Source of the DNA: Thalassospira sp.
Lineage (GTDB): Bacteria; Pseudomonadota; Alphaproteobacteria; Rhodospirillales; Thalassospiraceae
Length of the DNA stretch: 64,000 bases
Assembly (NCBI RefSeq): GCF_030690045.1
Contig: NZ_JAUYHK010000012.1
Location: 50,212 to 114,211 of the forward strand
Direction: 5' to 3'
Under the pieces are notes generated by a model. It was given only the letters and a program-made list of their open reading frames with translations, did not search any database and was not told where the DNA came from. This document shows, one piece after another, positions 30,828 to 40,043 of this stretch. The translations under genes were made by a program, and so were the position numbers. How positions within the stretch are numbered: the first letter of the stretch is position 1; each line of letters begins with the position of its first letter.

Positions 30828-31277
30828 AATTTGGGGCAGGGTTTCCCAACGATCCTGCATTGCCGTAATGCGGTCATCGGGAACATCGTGAATATTGGCA
30901 AAATTGCCGTGGCATTCGATGATCTGAAGCGGGATGGTCCATCGGGCTGTCATATCGATATAGGGCTGCATTTCCCAGATTTGACTGAAGGTGTTTGATA
31001 CCACCACACTGCGCCCATGACGCAGATGATCTGCACATTCCTGTTCGCACCGGGCATGTACGTCTTTAAGCTTTCTTCTGTCGAAAACGTATTTTCCGGC
31101 GGCATCGACCATGAACATGTCGGCCTCAAGATGCACCGCATCCCGCGCCGGGCAAATCTGCTGCGCCAGTGTCGATTTGCCCGATCCCGGCAATCCGCGT
31201 ATCAGGGTCAGGGAAAAGGTGGGTGAGTTACCCACCAGCACGTTTCCGGTTGTATAAATTTTCAAGCCGTTCGCCAT
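30813..31277 (-). CDS. P-loop kinase-like ATP-binding protein (AAA_33 type)
   Basis: 154 residues from the ATG at 31277. Walker A is LIRGLPGSGKSTLA. A short lid region (HLEADMFMVDAAGKYVFDRRKL) and VVVSNTF follow, then FANIHDVPDDRITAMQDRWE. This resembles small polynucleotide- or zeta-toxin-like kinases and is widespread as a lone gene. The ATG lies 50 bases inside the upstream acyl-CoA ligase gene. GTG codons at 31241 and 31235 would reduce the overlap and are possible starts. The substrate is unknown. Confidence 0.7.
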   Translation of the reverse strand: MANGLKIYTTGNVLVGNSPTFSLTLIRGLPGSGKSTLAQQICPARDAVHLEADMFMVDAAGKYVFDRRKLKDVHARCEQECADHLRHGRSVVVSNTFSQIWEMQPYIDMTARWTIPLQIIECHGNFANIHDVPDDRITAMQDRWETLPQILLRR

Positions 31278-33045
31278 AAACCGCGCGGATTTTGTGGCGG
31301 CGGATTTTCATGGAAGGTGTCAGCATTTCATTGTCGATGGAAAAAGCTTCGTCGGCAAAGGCAAAGCTGCGCACTTTTTCCAGGCTCGACAGTCGTAAAT
31401 TGACATGATCAACGGCCTTGCGAACATGTTTGCGGTATTCCTCATTTTGTAGCAGGCCCTTGATATCATCAATCGGCAAGCCCTTGTCGCGGGCGAAATC
31501 GCGCAGGGCGTCTTCGTCAGGCCACAGGATGGCAACCAGATAAGGCTTGTTATCGCCATAGACCATCGCCTGTGAAATTTCAGTTTCGAGGGTCAGCAAG
31601 CCTTCGATCCGTTGCGGCGAAATATTGTCACCACCGGAATTGACGATGATATCCTTTTTGCGATCGGTAATGATCAGGCTGCCTTCATTATCAAGCATCC
31701 CGATATCGCCGGTATGCAGCCAGCCATCAATGATGGTTTGGGCGGTGACATCGGGCATTTGCCAATATCCGGCCATCATGCTTTCGCCTCGCAACAGAAT
31801 TTCGCCGTCCTCTGCAATTTTGGCTTCGACCCCGACCATCGGGGGGCCAACCGTGCGCAATTTGTTGTTTTCTGCCCGGTTGCATGACACGACCGGGCTG
31901 AATTCGGTCTGGCCGTATCCCTGCAAGACCCGCAATCCACAAGACACAAACAAAACGCCCAGTTCATAATTCAGTGGTCCGCCACCCGATACCATCGCCT
32001 TGAGCCGTCCGCCAAACCGTTGCCGCAATTTCCGCCGCAGCAGGATTTCGCATAACCAGTTCTGTAATTTCTCGATCAGTGAAAGTTTTTCACCTTCATA
32101 GGTTTTGCGTCCCAGACGCAGGGTCATTTCAAACAGTTTTTTCTTGAAACCGCCGTCCTTTTCCACCGCCCGGCTGATGCGTTGATACAGCATTTCATAA
32201 AGACGCGGGACGGCGGTCATGATGGTCGGACGGACTTCGGCCATATTGGCCGCCAGTTTTTCCAGACTTTCGGCATAATAAACCTGTGCGCCGATACTCA
32301 TCGGGAAATAAAGCCCGGCAGTATGTTCATAGGAATGCGATAAAGGCAGGAATGACAGAAATACTTCATTATCGATCTTCAGGGTTTCGATGATGTCAAA
32401 GGCCCCGGCACAGTTTGACAGGATCGCCCCGTGGGTCAGCATCACCCCTTTGGGCGCACCGCCGGTACCCGATGTGTAAATCAGGCAGGCCAGATCGGTG
32501 CGTTTGATTCCAGCGATCCAGTCGCCGACCTCATCGGTCAGACCGCGGCCCTGCGCAATCAGGTCATCCCATTTTGAAATGGTGATGTCGCCGACAAAAC
32601 TTTGCCCCCATTCTTCCATGATAATCGCATGGCGGCAGCGCCCGGAATCAAGGGCCGCATGTAAAAAAGGCTGGGCCAGTTTTTTGGTCGAAATGATAGC
32701 GACCGCCGCCCCGGAATCCTGAATGACGTGCAAATGATCGCGTTCGGTATTGGTGATATAGGCCGGAACTGTCAGCGCCCCGACCGACATAATCGCCAGA
32801 TCGGCAATGCCCCATTCCGTACGGTTTTCCGACAGCAGGATCACCCGGTCGCCGGGCCGCACTCCGGCCTTGTAAAGCGAACGCGCCAGTGCCCGGACCT
32901 GATCGGCGGCATCGCGCCAGCTTGTCGCGACATAACCGTCGTCTTTCCGGGTCCACAAAACGGGTTGGTCGCCAAATTTTTCGGCCTGATCGAAAAACAT
33001 GGTCGGCAAGTTTTGCCAGTTGGCGTAATCCTGCAAATGCGTCAT
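31228..33045 (-). CDS. Long-chain fatty acid-CoA ligase (AMP-forming)
   Basis: About 605 residues from the ATG at 33045 (AAGGAAA upstream). It activates fatty acids to acyl-CoA through an acyl-adenylate. The AMP-binding P-loop is LIYTSGTGGAPKGVMLTH, followed by LPLSHSYEHTAGLYFP, VLQGYGQTEFSPVVS, DGWLHTGDIG and ITDRKKDIIVNSGGDNISP. The middle insertion and length put it in the long-chain (FAA1/bubblegum-like) group. It probably forms an operon with the downstream P-loop gene, and it is divergent from pepF. Confidence 0.92.
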   Translation of the reverse strand: MTHLQDYANWQNLPTMFFDQAEKFGDQPVLWTRKDDGYVATSWRDAADQVRALARSLYKAGVRPGDRVILLSENRTEWGIADLAIMSVGALTVPAYITNTERDHLHVIQDSGAAVAIISTKKLAQPFLHAALDSGRCRHAIIMEEWGQSFVGDITISKWDDLIAQGRGLTDEVGDWIAGIKRTDLACLIYTSGTGGAPKGVMLTHGAILSNCAGAFDIIETLKIDNEVFLSFLPLSHSYEHTAGLYFPMSIGAQVYYAESLEKLAANMAEVRPTIMTAVPRLYEMLYQRISRAVEKDGGFKKKLFEMTLRLGRKTYEGEKLSLIEKLQNWLCEILLRRKLRQRFGGRLKAMVSGGGPLNYELGVLFVSCGLRVLQGYGQTEFSPVVSCNRAENNKLRTVGPPMVGVEAKIAEDGEILLRGESMMAGYWQMPDVTAQTIIDGWLHTGDIGMLDNEGSLIITDRKKDIIVNSGGDNISPQRIEGLLTLETEISQAMVYGDNKPYLVAILWPDEDALRDFARDKGLPIDDIKGLLQNEEYRKHVRKAVDHVNLRLSSLEKVRSFAFADEAFSIDNEMLTPSMKIRRHKIRAVYGERLENLYNRKRAGG

Positions 33046-33202
33046 GGCGGTTTCCTTGCCCTGCTTTTTTAATCGCGTTTGTTTTTTTACGGTGATCAGC
33101 GTACCACCGTTCAAACTTTCCTGTCAGATGACTGGCGTAAAAAATAACTGTGTCTTATATCGCATTAAAGCGATTTTATTTTTCGATAATTCCGGAGGAC
33201 CG

Positions 33203-34978
33203 ATGAACGTGATCGACAAGAACCTGCCGACCTGGGATCTGAGCGACCTTTACACCTCGACCAGCGACCCGGCGATCAAGGCCGATCTGGATGCTGCCCG
33301 CAAGCGGTCTGACACTTTTCAAAAGAAATATCAGGGTAATCTTGCCGGTTTGTCGGGCGATGAATTGATTACCGCCATTACCGAATATGAAGCGATCAGT
33401 GAATTATGTGGCAAAATCGGTTCCTATTCCCAATTGATGTATGCCGGGGACAGCTCGGACGCCGTTATTGGCCAGTTTTATCAGTATATCCGTGAACAAT
33501 TAACCGCGATTTCCAGCGTCACGCTGTTTTTCGGTCTGGAGCTGAACCGGATCGAGGATGATGTTCTGGAAGCGAAGTATGACCAGAGTACGGCCTTGCG
33601 TCGCTATCGGCCATGGCTGGATGAAAACCGGTCCTACCGCCCGCATCAATTGTCCGACGAGGTTGAACAGGTTCTGCATGAACGCCACATCGCCGGATCG
33701 GGCGCGTGGATTCGCCTGTTTGATCAGACGATGGCCGATTTGCGGTTTCCGATTTATGGTGAAGACCTGACGATGTCGGACGCCGCCAATATGCTGTCAT
33801 CGACCAATGTCGAGGATCGCAAGGTCGCAGCCAAATCGATTGGCGAGGTTCTGGGCAAAAATATCAAATTGCTGGCTCACATCACCAATACGCTGGCCAA
33901 GGATAAGGAAATTGACGACCGTCTTCGCAATTTTGCAACGCCGGTCAGCGCACGCAACCTGTCCAATCAGGTCGAAGATAATGTGGTCGAGGCCCTGTCG
34001 ACCGCCGTTCGCGATTCTTACGAAGGCCTGTCACATCGTTATTATCGCCTGAAAGCCAAATGGTTTGGTGTGGATCGTCTCGATTACTGGGATCGCAATG
34101 CGCCTTTGCCCGATGCCGATGATCGCGAAATTTCGTGGGATAAGGCCCGTGAAACGGTTCTGACGGCATATGGTGAATTTTCCCCTGATCTGGCCGCCGT
34201 TGGTAAAAGGTTTTTTGATAATGCATGGATTGATGTGCCGCCGCGGGCCGGTAAATCATCGGGTGCCTTTGCCCATCCAACGGTGCCGTCTGCGCACCCG
34301 TATCTGTTGCTGAATTATCATGGCAAAACCCGCGATGTGATGACGCTGGCCCATGAATTGGGGCATGGGGTGCATCAGGTTCTGGCCGGGGATCAGGGAT
34401 ATTTCCTGTCCGATACGCCGCTGACTTTGGCGGAAACGGCATCGGTATTTGGCGAAATGCTGACCTTTCAGTCGATGTTGCGGGCCGAAACCGATCCGAA
34501 GATGCGCCGCATCATGCTGGCGGGCAAGGTCGAGGATATGCTCAATACCGTCGTGCGCCAGATTGCCTTTTTTGAATTTGAAAAGGCCCTGCACGATGCG
34601 CGCCGCGAAGGAGAATTAACCGTCGAGGAAATCTGCGCGATCTGGCTGGCCGTACAACATGACAGTCTGGGTGATGCGATCCGGTTTGATGACGAGTATA
34701 AATATTACTGGTCCTATATCCCGCATTTCATCCATTCGCCGTTTTATGTTTATGCCTATGCCTTTGGTGATTGTCTGGTCAATTCTTTGTATGACGTATA
34801 CCAGAATGCCGATGGTGGTTTTCAGCAGAAATATCTTGATATGCTGAAAGCCGGCGGCACCAAACGCCATCAGGAATTGTTGGCACCGTTCGGGCTGGAT
34901 GCGACCGACCCGGCATTCTGGCAGCGCGGCCTGAACATGATCAAATCCTTTATCGACGAGTTGGAGGAGCTTTCCTGA
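33203..34978 (+). CDS. pepF: M3-family oligoendopeptidase F
   Basis: 591 residues from the ATG at 33203, which has CCGGAGG upstream; the longer frame to 33044 has no such support. A cytosolic zinc metallopeptidase that cleaves oligopeptides. The active site is MTLAHELGHGVHQ, with the third ligand region at LAETASVFGEMLTFQ downstream. PTWDLSDLY at the start and FSYPHFIHSPFYVYAYAFG-like residues near the end (YIPHFIHSPFYVYAYAFG) are typical of PepF. The ABC1 kinase gene starts two bases after its stop. Confidence 0.95.
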   Translation: MNVIDKNLPTWDLSDLYTSTSDPAIKADLDAARKRSDTFQKKYQGNLAGLSGDELITAITEYEAISELCGKIGSYSQLMYAGDSSDAVIGQFYQYIREQLTAISSVTLFFGLELNRIEDDVLEAKYDQSTALRRYRPWLDENRSYRPHQLSDEVEQVLHERHIAGSGAWIRLFDQTMADLRFPIYGEDLTMSDAANMLSSTNVEDRKVAAKSIGEVLGKNIKLLAHITNTLAKDKEIDDRLRNFATPVSARNLSNQVEDNVVEALSTAVRDSYEGLSHRYYRLKAKWFGVDRLDYWDRNAPLPDADDREISWDKARETVLTAYGEFSPDLAAVGKRFFDNAWIDVPPRAGKSSGAFAHPTVPSAHPYLLLNYHGKTRDVMTLAHELGHGVHQVLAGDQGYFLSDTPLTLAETASVFGEMLTFQSMLRAETDPKMRRIMLAGKVEDMLNTVVRQIAFFEFEKALHDARREGELTVEEICAIWLAVQHDSLGDAIRFDDEYKYYWSYIPHFIHSPFYVYAYAFGDCLVNSLYDVYQNADGGFQQKYLDMLKAGGTKRHQELLAPFGLDATDPAFWQRGLNMIKSFIDELEELS

Positions 34979-34979
34979 C

Positions 34980-36356
34980 ATGACCACCGATAACGACGAC
35001 ACACCGCGTCAGTCCGAAGATAATCGATTGGGCGGACGTGTTCGTCGTTATGCCCGGGTGGGGGCGTCGGCAGGGAAGCTGGCGGCCAAACTGGCGACTG
35101 GCAGGATGTTCGGCGGCGAAATGGACCATGCCCGTTACGCCGCCGATCTGACCGCCGCCCTTGGCGGTCTTAAGGGGCCACTGATGAAGGTGGCGCAAAT
35201 CCTGTCTACCATCCCTGATGCCTTGCCGCGTGAATACAGCCAGGCATTGGCCAGCCTTCAGGCCGATGCGCCGTCAATGGGCTGGCTGTTTGTCAAACGC
35301 CGGATGCGCAGCGAACTGGGAGCCGAATGGCAAGGTCGTTTTGCCGATTTTGGCAAGGAGGCCGCCGCGGCCGCATCGTTGGGGCAGGTCCATCGCGCCC
35401 GTTTGCATGATGGTCGGGATGTTGCTTGCAAATTGCAATATCCCGATATGGCGGCGACGGTCGAGGCGGATTTGAAACAATTGCGTGCTGCCTTTGCAAT
35501 TTATCGCCGTTATGACAGTGCAATTGATGCCGACAATATCCTGCTGGAACTGACTGCCCGCCTGCGCGAGGAGCTGGATTATCAGCGGGAATCGCGCAAC
35601 ATGTTGCTATATCGTCATATGCTGACAGATGAACCCGCCGTTCATATCCCCGAACCGGTGGCCGATTTGACAACACAGCGCCTGTTGACGATGACATGGC
35701 TGAATGGCCGGAAATTGCAAAATTTTCTGGATACCAACCCGGACGCCGACAGTCGCAATGCGGTGGCGCTGAATATGTTTCGCGCCTGGTATGTGCCGTT
35801 TTACCGCTATGGCGTTATTCATGGCGACCCGCATCTGGGCAATTATAGTTTGCGCGATGATTTTTCGGTCAATCTTCTGGATTTCGGCTGTATCCGCATT
35901 TTTCAGCCCGGTTTCGTCCATGCGGTGATTTCGCTTTATGAAGCGCTGCGCGACAACGATACCGACAAGGCGGTGGCGGCTTATGAAAGTTGGGGGTTTC
36001 AAAACCTGTCGAATGAATTGATCGACGTTTTGAATGTCTGGGCCGGGTTTGTTTATGGCCCGTTGCTGGATGACCGGCCCCGCCGGATGGAAGAAAGCAA
36101 TTCGGTGGCCTATGGCGCCGAAGTTGCGACCAAGGTTCACAAGGAATTGCGCCGTCTGGGCGGGGTCAAGCCGCCGCGTGAATTTGTGCTGGTGGATCGG
36201 GCGGCGATTGGCCTTGGCGCGGTGTTTTTGCGTCTGGATGCTCATGTGAACTGGTATCGGATTTTTCATGATCTGATTGGCGATTTCGACCCGGCCAAAC
36301 TGGCAGAAAATCAGCAAACGGCCCTTGATCTGGTCGGGTTGGACCGCCCGCAATAA
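34980..36356 (+). CDS. ABC1/AarF family atypical kinase
   Basis: 458 residues. Landmarks of the UbiB/ABC1 family are present: GGLKGPLMKVAQILS (the KxGQ-type helix, here KVAQ), the Ala-rich loop AAAASLGQVHRARL, Lys in VACKLQYPD, GVIHGDPHLGNYSL as the catalytic loop, and LLDFGCIR in the metal-binding site. These proteins support coenzyme Q metabolism or lipid transport; there are no C-terminal membrane helices here. It starts two bases after pepF with GGAGGAG upstream, so the pair is an operon. Confidence 0.9.
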   Translation: MTTDNDDTPRQSEDNRLGGRVRRYARVGASAGKLAAKLATGRMFGGEMDHARYAADLTAALGGLKGPLMKVAQILSTIPDALPREYSQALASLQADAPSMGWLFVKRRMRSELGAEWQGRFADFGKEAAAAASLGQVHRARLHDGRDVACKLQYPDMAATVEADLKQLRAAFAIYRRYDSAIDADNILLELTARLREELDYQRESRNMLLYRHMLTDEPAVHIPEPVADLTTQRLLTMTWLNGRKLQNFLDTNPDADSRNAVALNMFRAWYVPFYRYGVIHGDPHLGNYSLRDDFSVNLLDFGCIRIFQPGFVHAVISLYEALRDNDTDKAVAAYESWGFQNLSNELIDVLNVWAGFVYGPLLDDRPRRMEESNSVAYGAEVATKVHKELRRLGGVKPPREFVLVDRAAIGLGAVFLRLDAHVNWYRIFHDLIGDFDPAKLAENQQTALDLVGLDRPQ

Positions 36357-36618
36357 GTGTCATTGCAAGAATACCGCCCGAATCGCACAAGGGATGCTTT
36401 GGGCGGTGATTGCGGACTGTTTGATCAATAAATCGGAAAATCCCGAAATTTTTTTTGTTATTGTCGCTTGCGACTTGCGCGCAAGCGTGAAACTCTATGG
36501 TCGTGTTCTGGGTGGGAAATTATCTTTATCTGCTGGGCTGTCATGAAGTTAAGTTTATGAAAAATAATATTATTTTTGAAATTGTCCGGAAAAAGAGTGT
36601 GGGTATATCGGCATTATG

Positions 36619-36643
36619 AATGTGCGGATTTTCGCACATTTTT
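36619..36643 (+). terminator. Terminator-like hairpin in the pnt upstream region
   Basis: AATGTGCG and CGCACATT pair around GATTTT, followed by TTT. It is 263 bases after the ABC1 kinase stop and may end that operon or a small RNA. Confidence 0.55.
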
Positions 36644-36846
36644 CGAGTGAATGTGTATAAACTTTATTTAAGTTAATCGTGAATTTTGGTGTTTTTTGAT
36701 GTTGTCGGCGACAGGGGAAAATCGCATCTTGCATTCAACGCAGACAAGGCGGGGCGTCAATGAATGTTTGTCCTGAGCATCATTGGCGGGTGGGACCTGA
36801 CTTGTCACCAAGGCTTTGCGGCCTCGGATTGCGTGGTGGGAAAGCG

Positions 36847-36890
36847 GGCGGTTTCTTCTGCGATATCAAAGCGGAAGGACCGCCTTTTTT
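36847..36890 (+). terminator. Strong intrinsic terminator in the pnt leader (possible attenuator)
   Basis: GGCGGTTTCTTCTGC pairs with GCGGAAGGACCGCC over 14 base pairs with one bulged T and a nine-base loop, then TTTTTT. It lies upstream of pntAA in the same direction, the position expected of an attenuator or the end of a small RNA. Confidence 0.7.
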
Positions 36891-36984
36891 CGTCGCACCA
36901 CGTATCGTTGCGGGATGTTATCCAGGTCTTATGTCAAGAAACCACAAATCGTGAATTTACTCACAGGGAAGGAGGCTGATTGCG

Positions 36985-38148
36985 ATGAAACTGGCCGTTC
37001 CAAAGGAAATATGGCCCGGTGAAAAGCGCGTTGCCGCCACAGCCGAAACCGTCAAAAAACTGATCGGTTTGGGTTTTGAGGTAGCAATTCAGGCGGGGGC
37101 GGGTCAAAACGCTGCCATACCGGATGAAAAATTTGCCGAAGCCGGGGCAACCATCGCCAAAACCGCCAAGGCCACCGTCAAGGATGCCGATGTGATCCTC
37201 AAGGTGCGACCGCCGGTGATGGATGGTAAAACCAGTGAACTGGCCGATTATAAAAAGGGGGCAGCGGTGATTGCGTTGCTGGATCCTTATGATCGGGCCG
37301 ATTTGATTGCCCAAATGGCCGAGGCCGGGGTATCGGGCTTTGCCATGGAATTGGTGCCGCGCATTTCGCGCGCCCAGGCGATGGATGTTTTGTCGTCTCA
37401 ATCCAATCTTGCGGGCTATCGCGCTGTGATTGACGCGGCATATGAATTTGGCCGGATTTACCCGATGATGATGACAGCGGCAGGCACCCTTGCCCCGGCG
37501 CGTGTCGTGGTGGTCGGGGCCGGGGTTGCCGGTTTGCAGGCGATTGCGACCGCCAAGCGCCTTGGCGCGGTTGTGTCGGCATTCGATGTTCGCCCGGCGG
37601 TCAAGGAACAGGTCCAGTCGCTGGGTGGGACATTTATCGAGGTGGATGACGATGAGGCGGCGGCGGCCGAAACATCGGGCGGCTATGCCAAAGAAATGTC
37701 GGACGCCTACAAGGAGAAACAGGCGACCAAACTGAAAGAGGTTCTGGCCAAAACCGATATCGTGATTACCACCGCCCTTATTCCGGGCCGTCCGGCCCCG
37801 CAAATTGTCACCGCCGATATGGTGGCGGGGATGAAGGCCGGGTCGGTGATTATCGACCTGGCGGCGGAACGAGGTGGCAATGTTGCCGGGGCGAAAGTCG
37901 GCGAAACGGTGGAAACCGCCAATGGGGTCAAAATTATCGGCCCGGCCAATATCACCAGTTCGGTCGCAACCGACGCCACCGCGATGTATGCCAAAAACCT
38001 GCTGAATTTCATTACCCTGTCGGTGGACAAGGAAAAGGGCACCTTGGCATTTAATCGCGAAGACCAGATCATTGCCGAAACCATGCTGACGCAAGATGGC
38101 AAGATCGTGCATCCGAAATTCGGTGGCGAGGAGGTCGCAAATGGCTGA
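36985..38148 (+). CDS. pntAA: NAD(P) transhydrogenase subunit alpha part 1 (PntAA)
   Basis: 387 residues, the soluble NAD(H)-binding domain I of proton-translocating transhydrogenase. It opens with [21 protein letters not shown], has [18 protein letters not shown], and a Rossmann NAD site [22 protein letters not shown] followed by [10 protein letters not shown]. The mobile loop [10 protein letters not shown] is present. It ends without the membrane domain, so this is the split form known from Rhodospirillum. The strong GGAAGGAGG site directly upstream favours this start. The stop overlaps pntAB by eight bases. Confidence 0.96.
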   Translation: MKLAVPKEIWPGEKRVAATAETVKKLIGLGFEVAIQAGAGQNAAIPDEKFAEAGATIAKTAKATVKDADVILKVRPPVMDGKTSELADYKKGAAVIALLDPYDRADLIAQMAEAGVSGFAMELVPRISRAQAMDVLSSQSNLAGYRAVIDAAYEFGRIYPMMMTAAGTLAPARVVVVGAGVAGLQAIATAKRLGAVVSAFDVRPAVKEQVQSLGGTFIEVDDDEAAAAETSGGYAKEMSDAYKEKQATKLKEVLAKTDIVITTALIPGRPAPQIVTADMVAGMKAGSVIIDLAAERGGNVAGAKVGETVETANGVKIIGPANITSSVATDATAMYAKNLLNFITLSVDKEKGTLAFNREDQIIAETMLTQDGKIVHPKFGGEEVANG

Positions 38149-38572
38149 TCAAACCCTATCCCAAAATGCAGGAGAGGTGCGCGACGCCGCCCTTAGCCTT
38201 GCGGAAAAAGCGGCACAACTGGCCGACAGTCTTGCCGATGGTGCCCATAACATGGCCGATGGTGCGATGAATGTTGCAGCATCGGGCGGTGTTAGTGCCA
38301 CCGTCATGGGCCTGACGGTTTTCGTTCTGGCCTGTTTTGTCGGTTATTACGTGGTGTGGAAAGTCACACCCGCCCTTCATTCGCCCCTGATGGCGGTGAC
38401 CAATGCCATTTCATCGGTGATCATTGTTGGTGCGCTTTTGGCGTCCGGGCCGGTTGACATGAATTTCTCCAAAATCATGGGCTTTCTGGCCGTGGTTCTG
38501 GCGTCGGTCAACATCTTTGGCGGCTTTATCGTTGCGCAGCGCATGTTGCAAATGTTTCGGAAAAAGAAGTAA
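38141..38572 (+). CDS. pntAB: NAD(P) transhydrogenase subunit alpha part 2 (PntAB)
   Basis: 143 residues. The ATG at 38141 overlaps the end of pntAA and has GAGGAGG upstream. It supplies the first membrane helices of the proton channel: about four helices, including [39 protein letters not shown] and [22 protein letters not shown]. The N-terminal 60 residues are an Ala-rich helical extension. It is translated with pntAA and pntB as one operon. Confidence 0.94.
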   Translation: MADQTLSQNAGEVRDAALSLAEKAAQLADSLADGAHNMADGAMNVAASGGVSATVMGLTVFVLACFVGYYVVWKVTPALHSPLMAVTNAISSVIIVGALLASGPVDMNFSKIMGFLAVVLASVNIFGGFIVAQRMLQMFRKKK

Positions 38573-38587
38573 GGGAGGGGTAACAAA

Positions 38588-39988
38588 ATGTCGGAAAACC
38601 TGTCGGCTTTCCTTTATCTGGTGGCCTCGGTCTGCTTCATTCTGTCGTTGCGCGGTCTGTCGTCACCTGATTCCGCCCGTTCGGGCAATATCCTGGGCAT
38701 GATCGGGATGGCGATTGCCATTCTCACCACTTTGGCCTCGCCAATGGTGTTGTCCTATACCACGATTATTGTCGGCATTCTGATTGGCGGCTCCATCGGT
38801 ACGGTGATTGCGCTCAAGATCAAGATGACGGCCCTGCCGCAACTGGTGGCGGCCTTTCACTCGCTGGTCGGCCTGGCGGCGGTGTTTGTCGCCGGGGCGG
38901 CGTTGTATGCGCCGGGGGCATATGGCCTTGGCACGGTTGGCAACATCCATTTCGCCAGCCTGATTGAAATGGGCCTTGGCGTTGCGATTGGTGCGATCAC
39001 CTTTACCGGCTCGCTGGTGGCATTTGGCAAGCTGCAAGGCATTGTCTCGGGCGTGCCGGTGCAGTTCAAGGGGCAGCATATGCTCAATCTGGGTTTTGGC
39101 ATTGCCCTGATTGTGGTCGGTATTTTCTTTGTCGCCACCGAAAGCCATACGGCGTTCTGGATCATGGTTGCCCTGGCGCTTGTGCTTGGCATTACCGTGA
39201 TCATCCCGATTGGCGGGGCGGATATGCCCGTTGTCGTCTCGATGCTCAATTCCTATTCAGGCTGGGCGGCGTGTGGCATTGGCTTTACCCTGCAAAACAA
39301 TGCCCTGATCATTACCGGGGCGCTGGTCGGTGCATCGGGGGCGATCCTGTCCTATATTATGTGCAAGGGTATGAACCGCTCGATCTTTAATGTCATCCTT
39401 GGCGGTTTTGGCGGCGAGGCCGCAGGGGCCGGGTCGGCGGCGGGCGGCGATGCCGACCGTCCGGTTAAATCGGGTTCGGCGGATGATGCGGCCTTTATCA
39501 TGCGCAATGCATCCAGCATCATCATCGTGCCCGGTTATGGCATGGCGGTGGCGCAGGCACAGCACGCGCTGCGCGAAATGGGCGATCTGCTTAAGGCGCA
39601 GGGGGTCAAGGTCCGTTATGCCATTCATCCGGTGGCCGGGCGCATGCCGGGGCACATGAATGTGCTGCTGGCCGAGGCCAGTGTACCGTATGACGATGTG
39701 GTGGAAATGGATGAAATCAACCGCGATTTCAGTTCCGCCGATGTTGCCTTTGTGATCGGGGCCAACGACATCACCAACCCGGCGGCCAAATCCGATCCGG
39801 CATCACCGATTTTCGGTATGCCGATTCTGGAGGTCGAAAAGGCCAAAACCGTGCTGTTTATCAAACGCGGCATGGCGGCGGGCTATGCCGGTATTCAGAA
39901 CGAATTGTTCTTCAAGGACAATACGATGATGCTGTTTGGCGATGCCAAAAAGATGTGTGAGGAAATTGTTTCGCATCTGGATGGGTGA
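38588..39988 (+). CDS. pntB: NAD(P) transhydrogenase subunit beta (PntB)
   Basis: 466 residues. The N-terminal half has about nine membrane helices, including VAAFHSLVGLAAVFVAGAAL and MPVVVSMLNSYSGWAACGIGF. The C-terminal NADP(H)-binding domain III has IIVPGYGMAVAQAQHALREM, IHPVAGRMPGHMNVLLAEA and GANDITNPAAKSDP. With PntAA and PntAB it couples proton entry to NADPH formation from NADH. A 15-base gap with AGGGAGGGG separates it from pntAB. Confidence 0.97.
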   Translation: MSENLSAFLYLVASVCFILSLRGLSSPDSARSGNILGMIGMAIAILTTLASPMVLSYTTIIVGILIGGSIGTVIALKIKMTALPQLVAAFHSLVGLAAVFVAGAALYAPGAYGLGTVGNIHFASLIEMGLGVAIGAITFTGSLVAFGKLQGIVSGVPVQFKGQHMLNLGFGIALIVVGIFFVATESHTAFWIMVALALVLGITVIIPIGGADMPVVVSMLNSYSGWAACGIGFTLQNNALIITGALVGASGAILSYIMCKGMNRSIFNVILGGFGGEAAGAGSAAGGDADRPVKSGSADDAAFIMRNASSIIIVPGYGMAVAQAQHALREMGDLLKAQGVKVRYAIHPVAGRMPGHMNVLLAEASVPYDDVVEMDEINRDFSSADVAFVIGANDITNPAAKSDPASPIFGMPILEVEKAKTVLFIKRGMAAGYAGIQNELFFKDNTMMLFGDAKKMCEEIVSHLDG

Positions 39989-40009
39989 TCGACATTTCAA
40001 TCTGAATGC

Positions 40010-40037
40010 AAAAGGGCGGCCAATTGGCCGCCCTTTT
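40010..40037. terminator. Perfect bidirectional terminator after pntB
   Basis: AAAAGGGCGGCC and GGCCGCCCTTTT pair around AATT. It lies between convergent pntB and the HAD gene and marks the left edge of the AT-rich islet. Confidence 0.9.
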
Positions 40038-40043
40038 GAGTAT

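Larger units (their letters stand above)
36357..36984. other. Long non-coding region before the pnt operon
   Basis: 628 bases without a convincing gene; short open frames here look random. The left half is AT-rich. It holds three hairpins: CGCTTGCG / CGCAAGCG at 36465-36487, a terminator-like one at 36619-36643, and a strong terminator at 36847-36890, only 95 bases before pntAA. Together they suggest a regulatory leader or a small RNA. Confidence 0.6.

Noticed and set aside
36760..36979. Short plus-strand frames before pntAA
   Set aside because: They overlap a strong terminator hairpin and each other in different frames, and lack family resemblance.
36961..38112. Minus-strand frame of 383 codons opposite pntAA
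   Set aside because: Antisense shadow of pntAA; composition is typical of reversed Rossmann-fold coding sequence.
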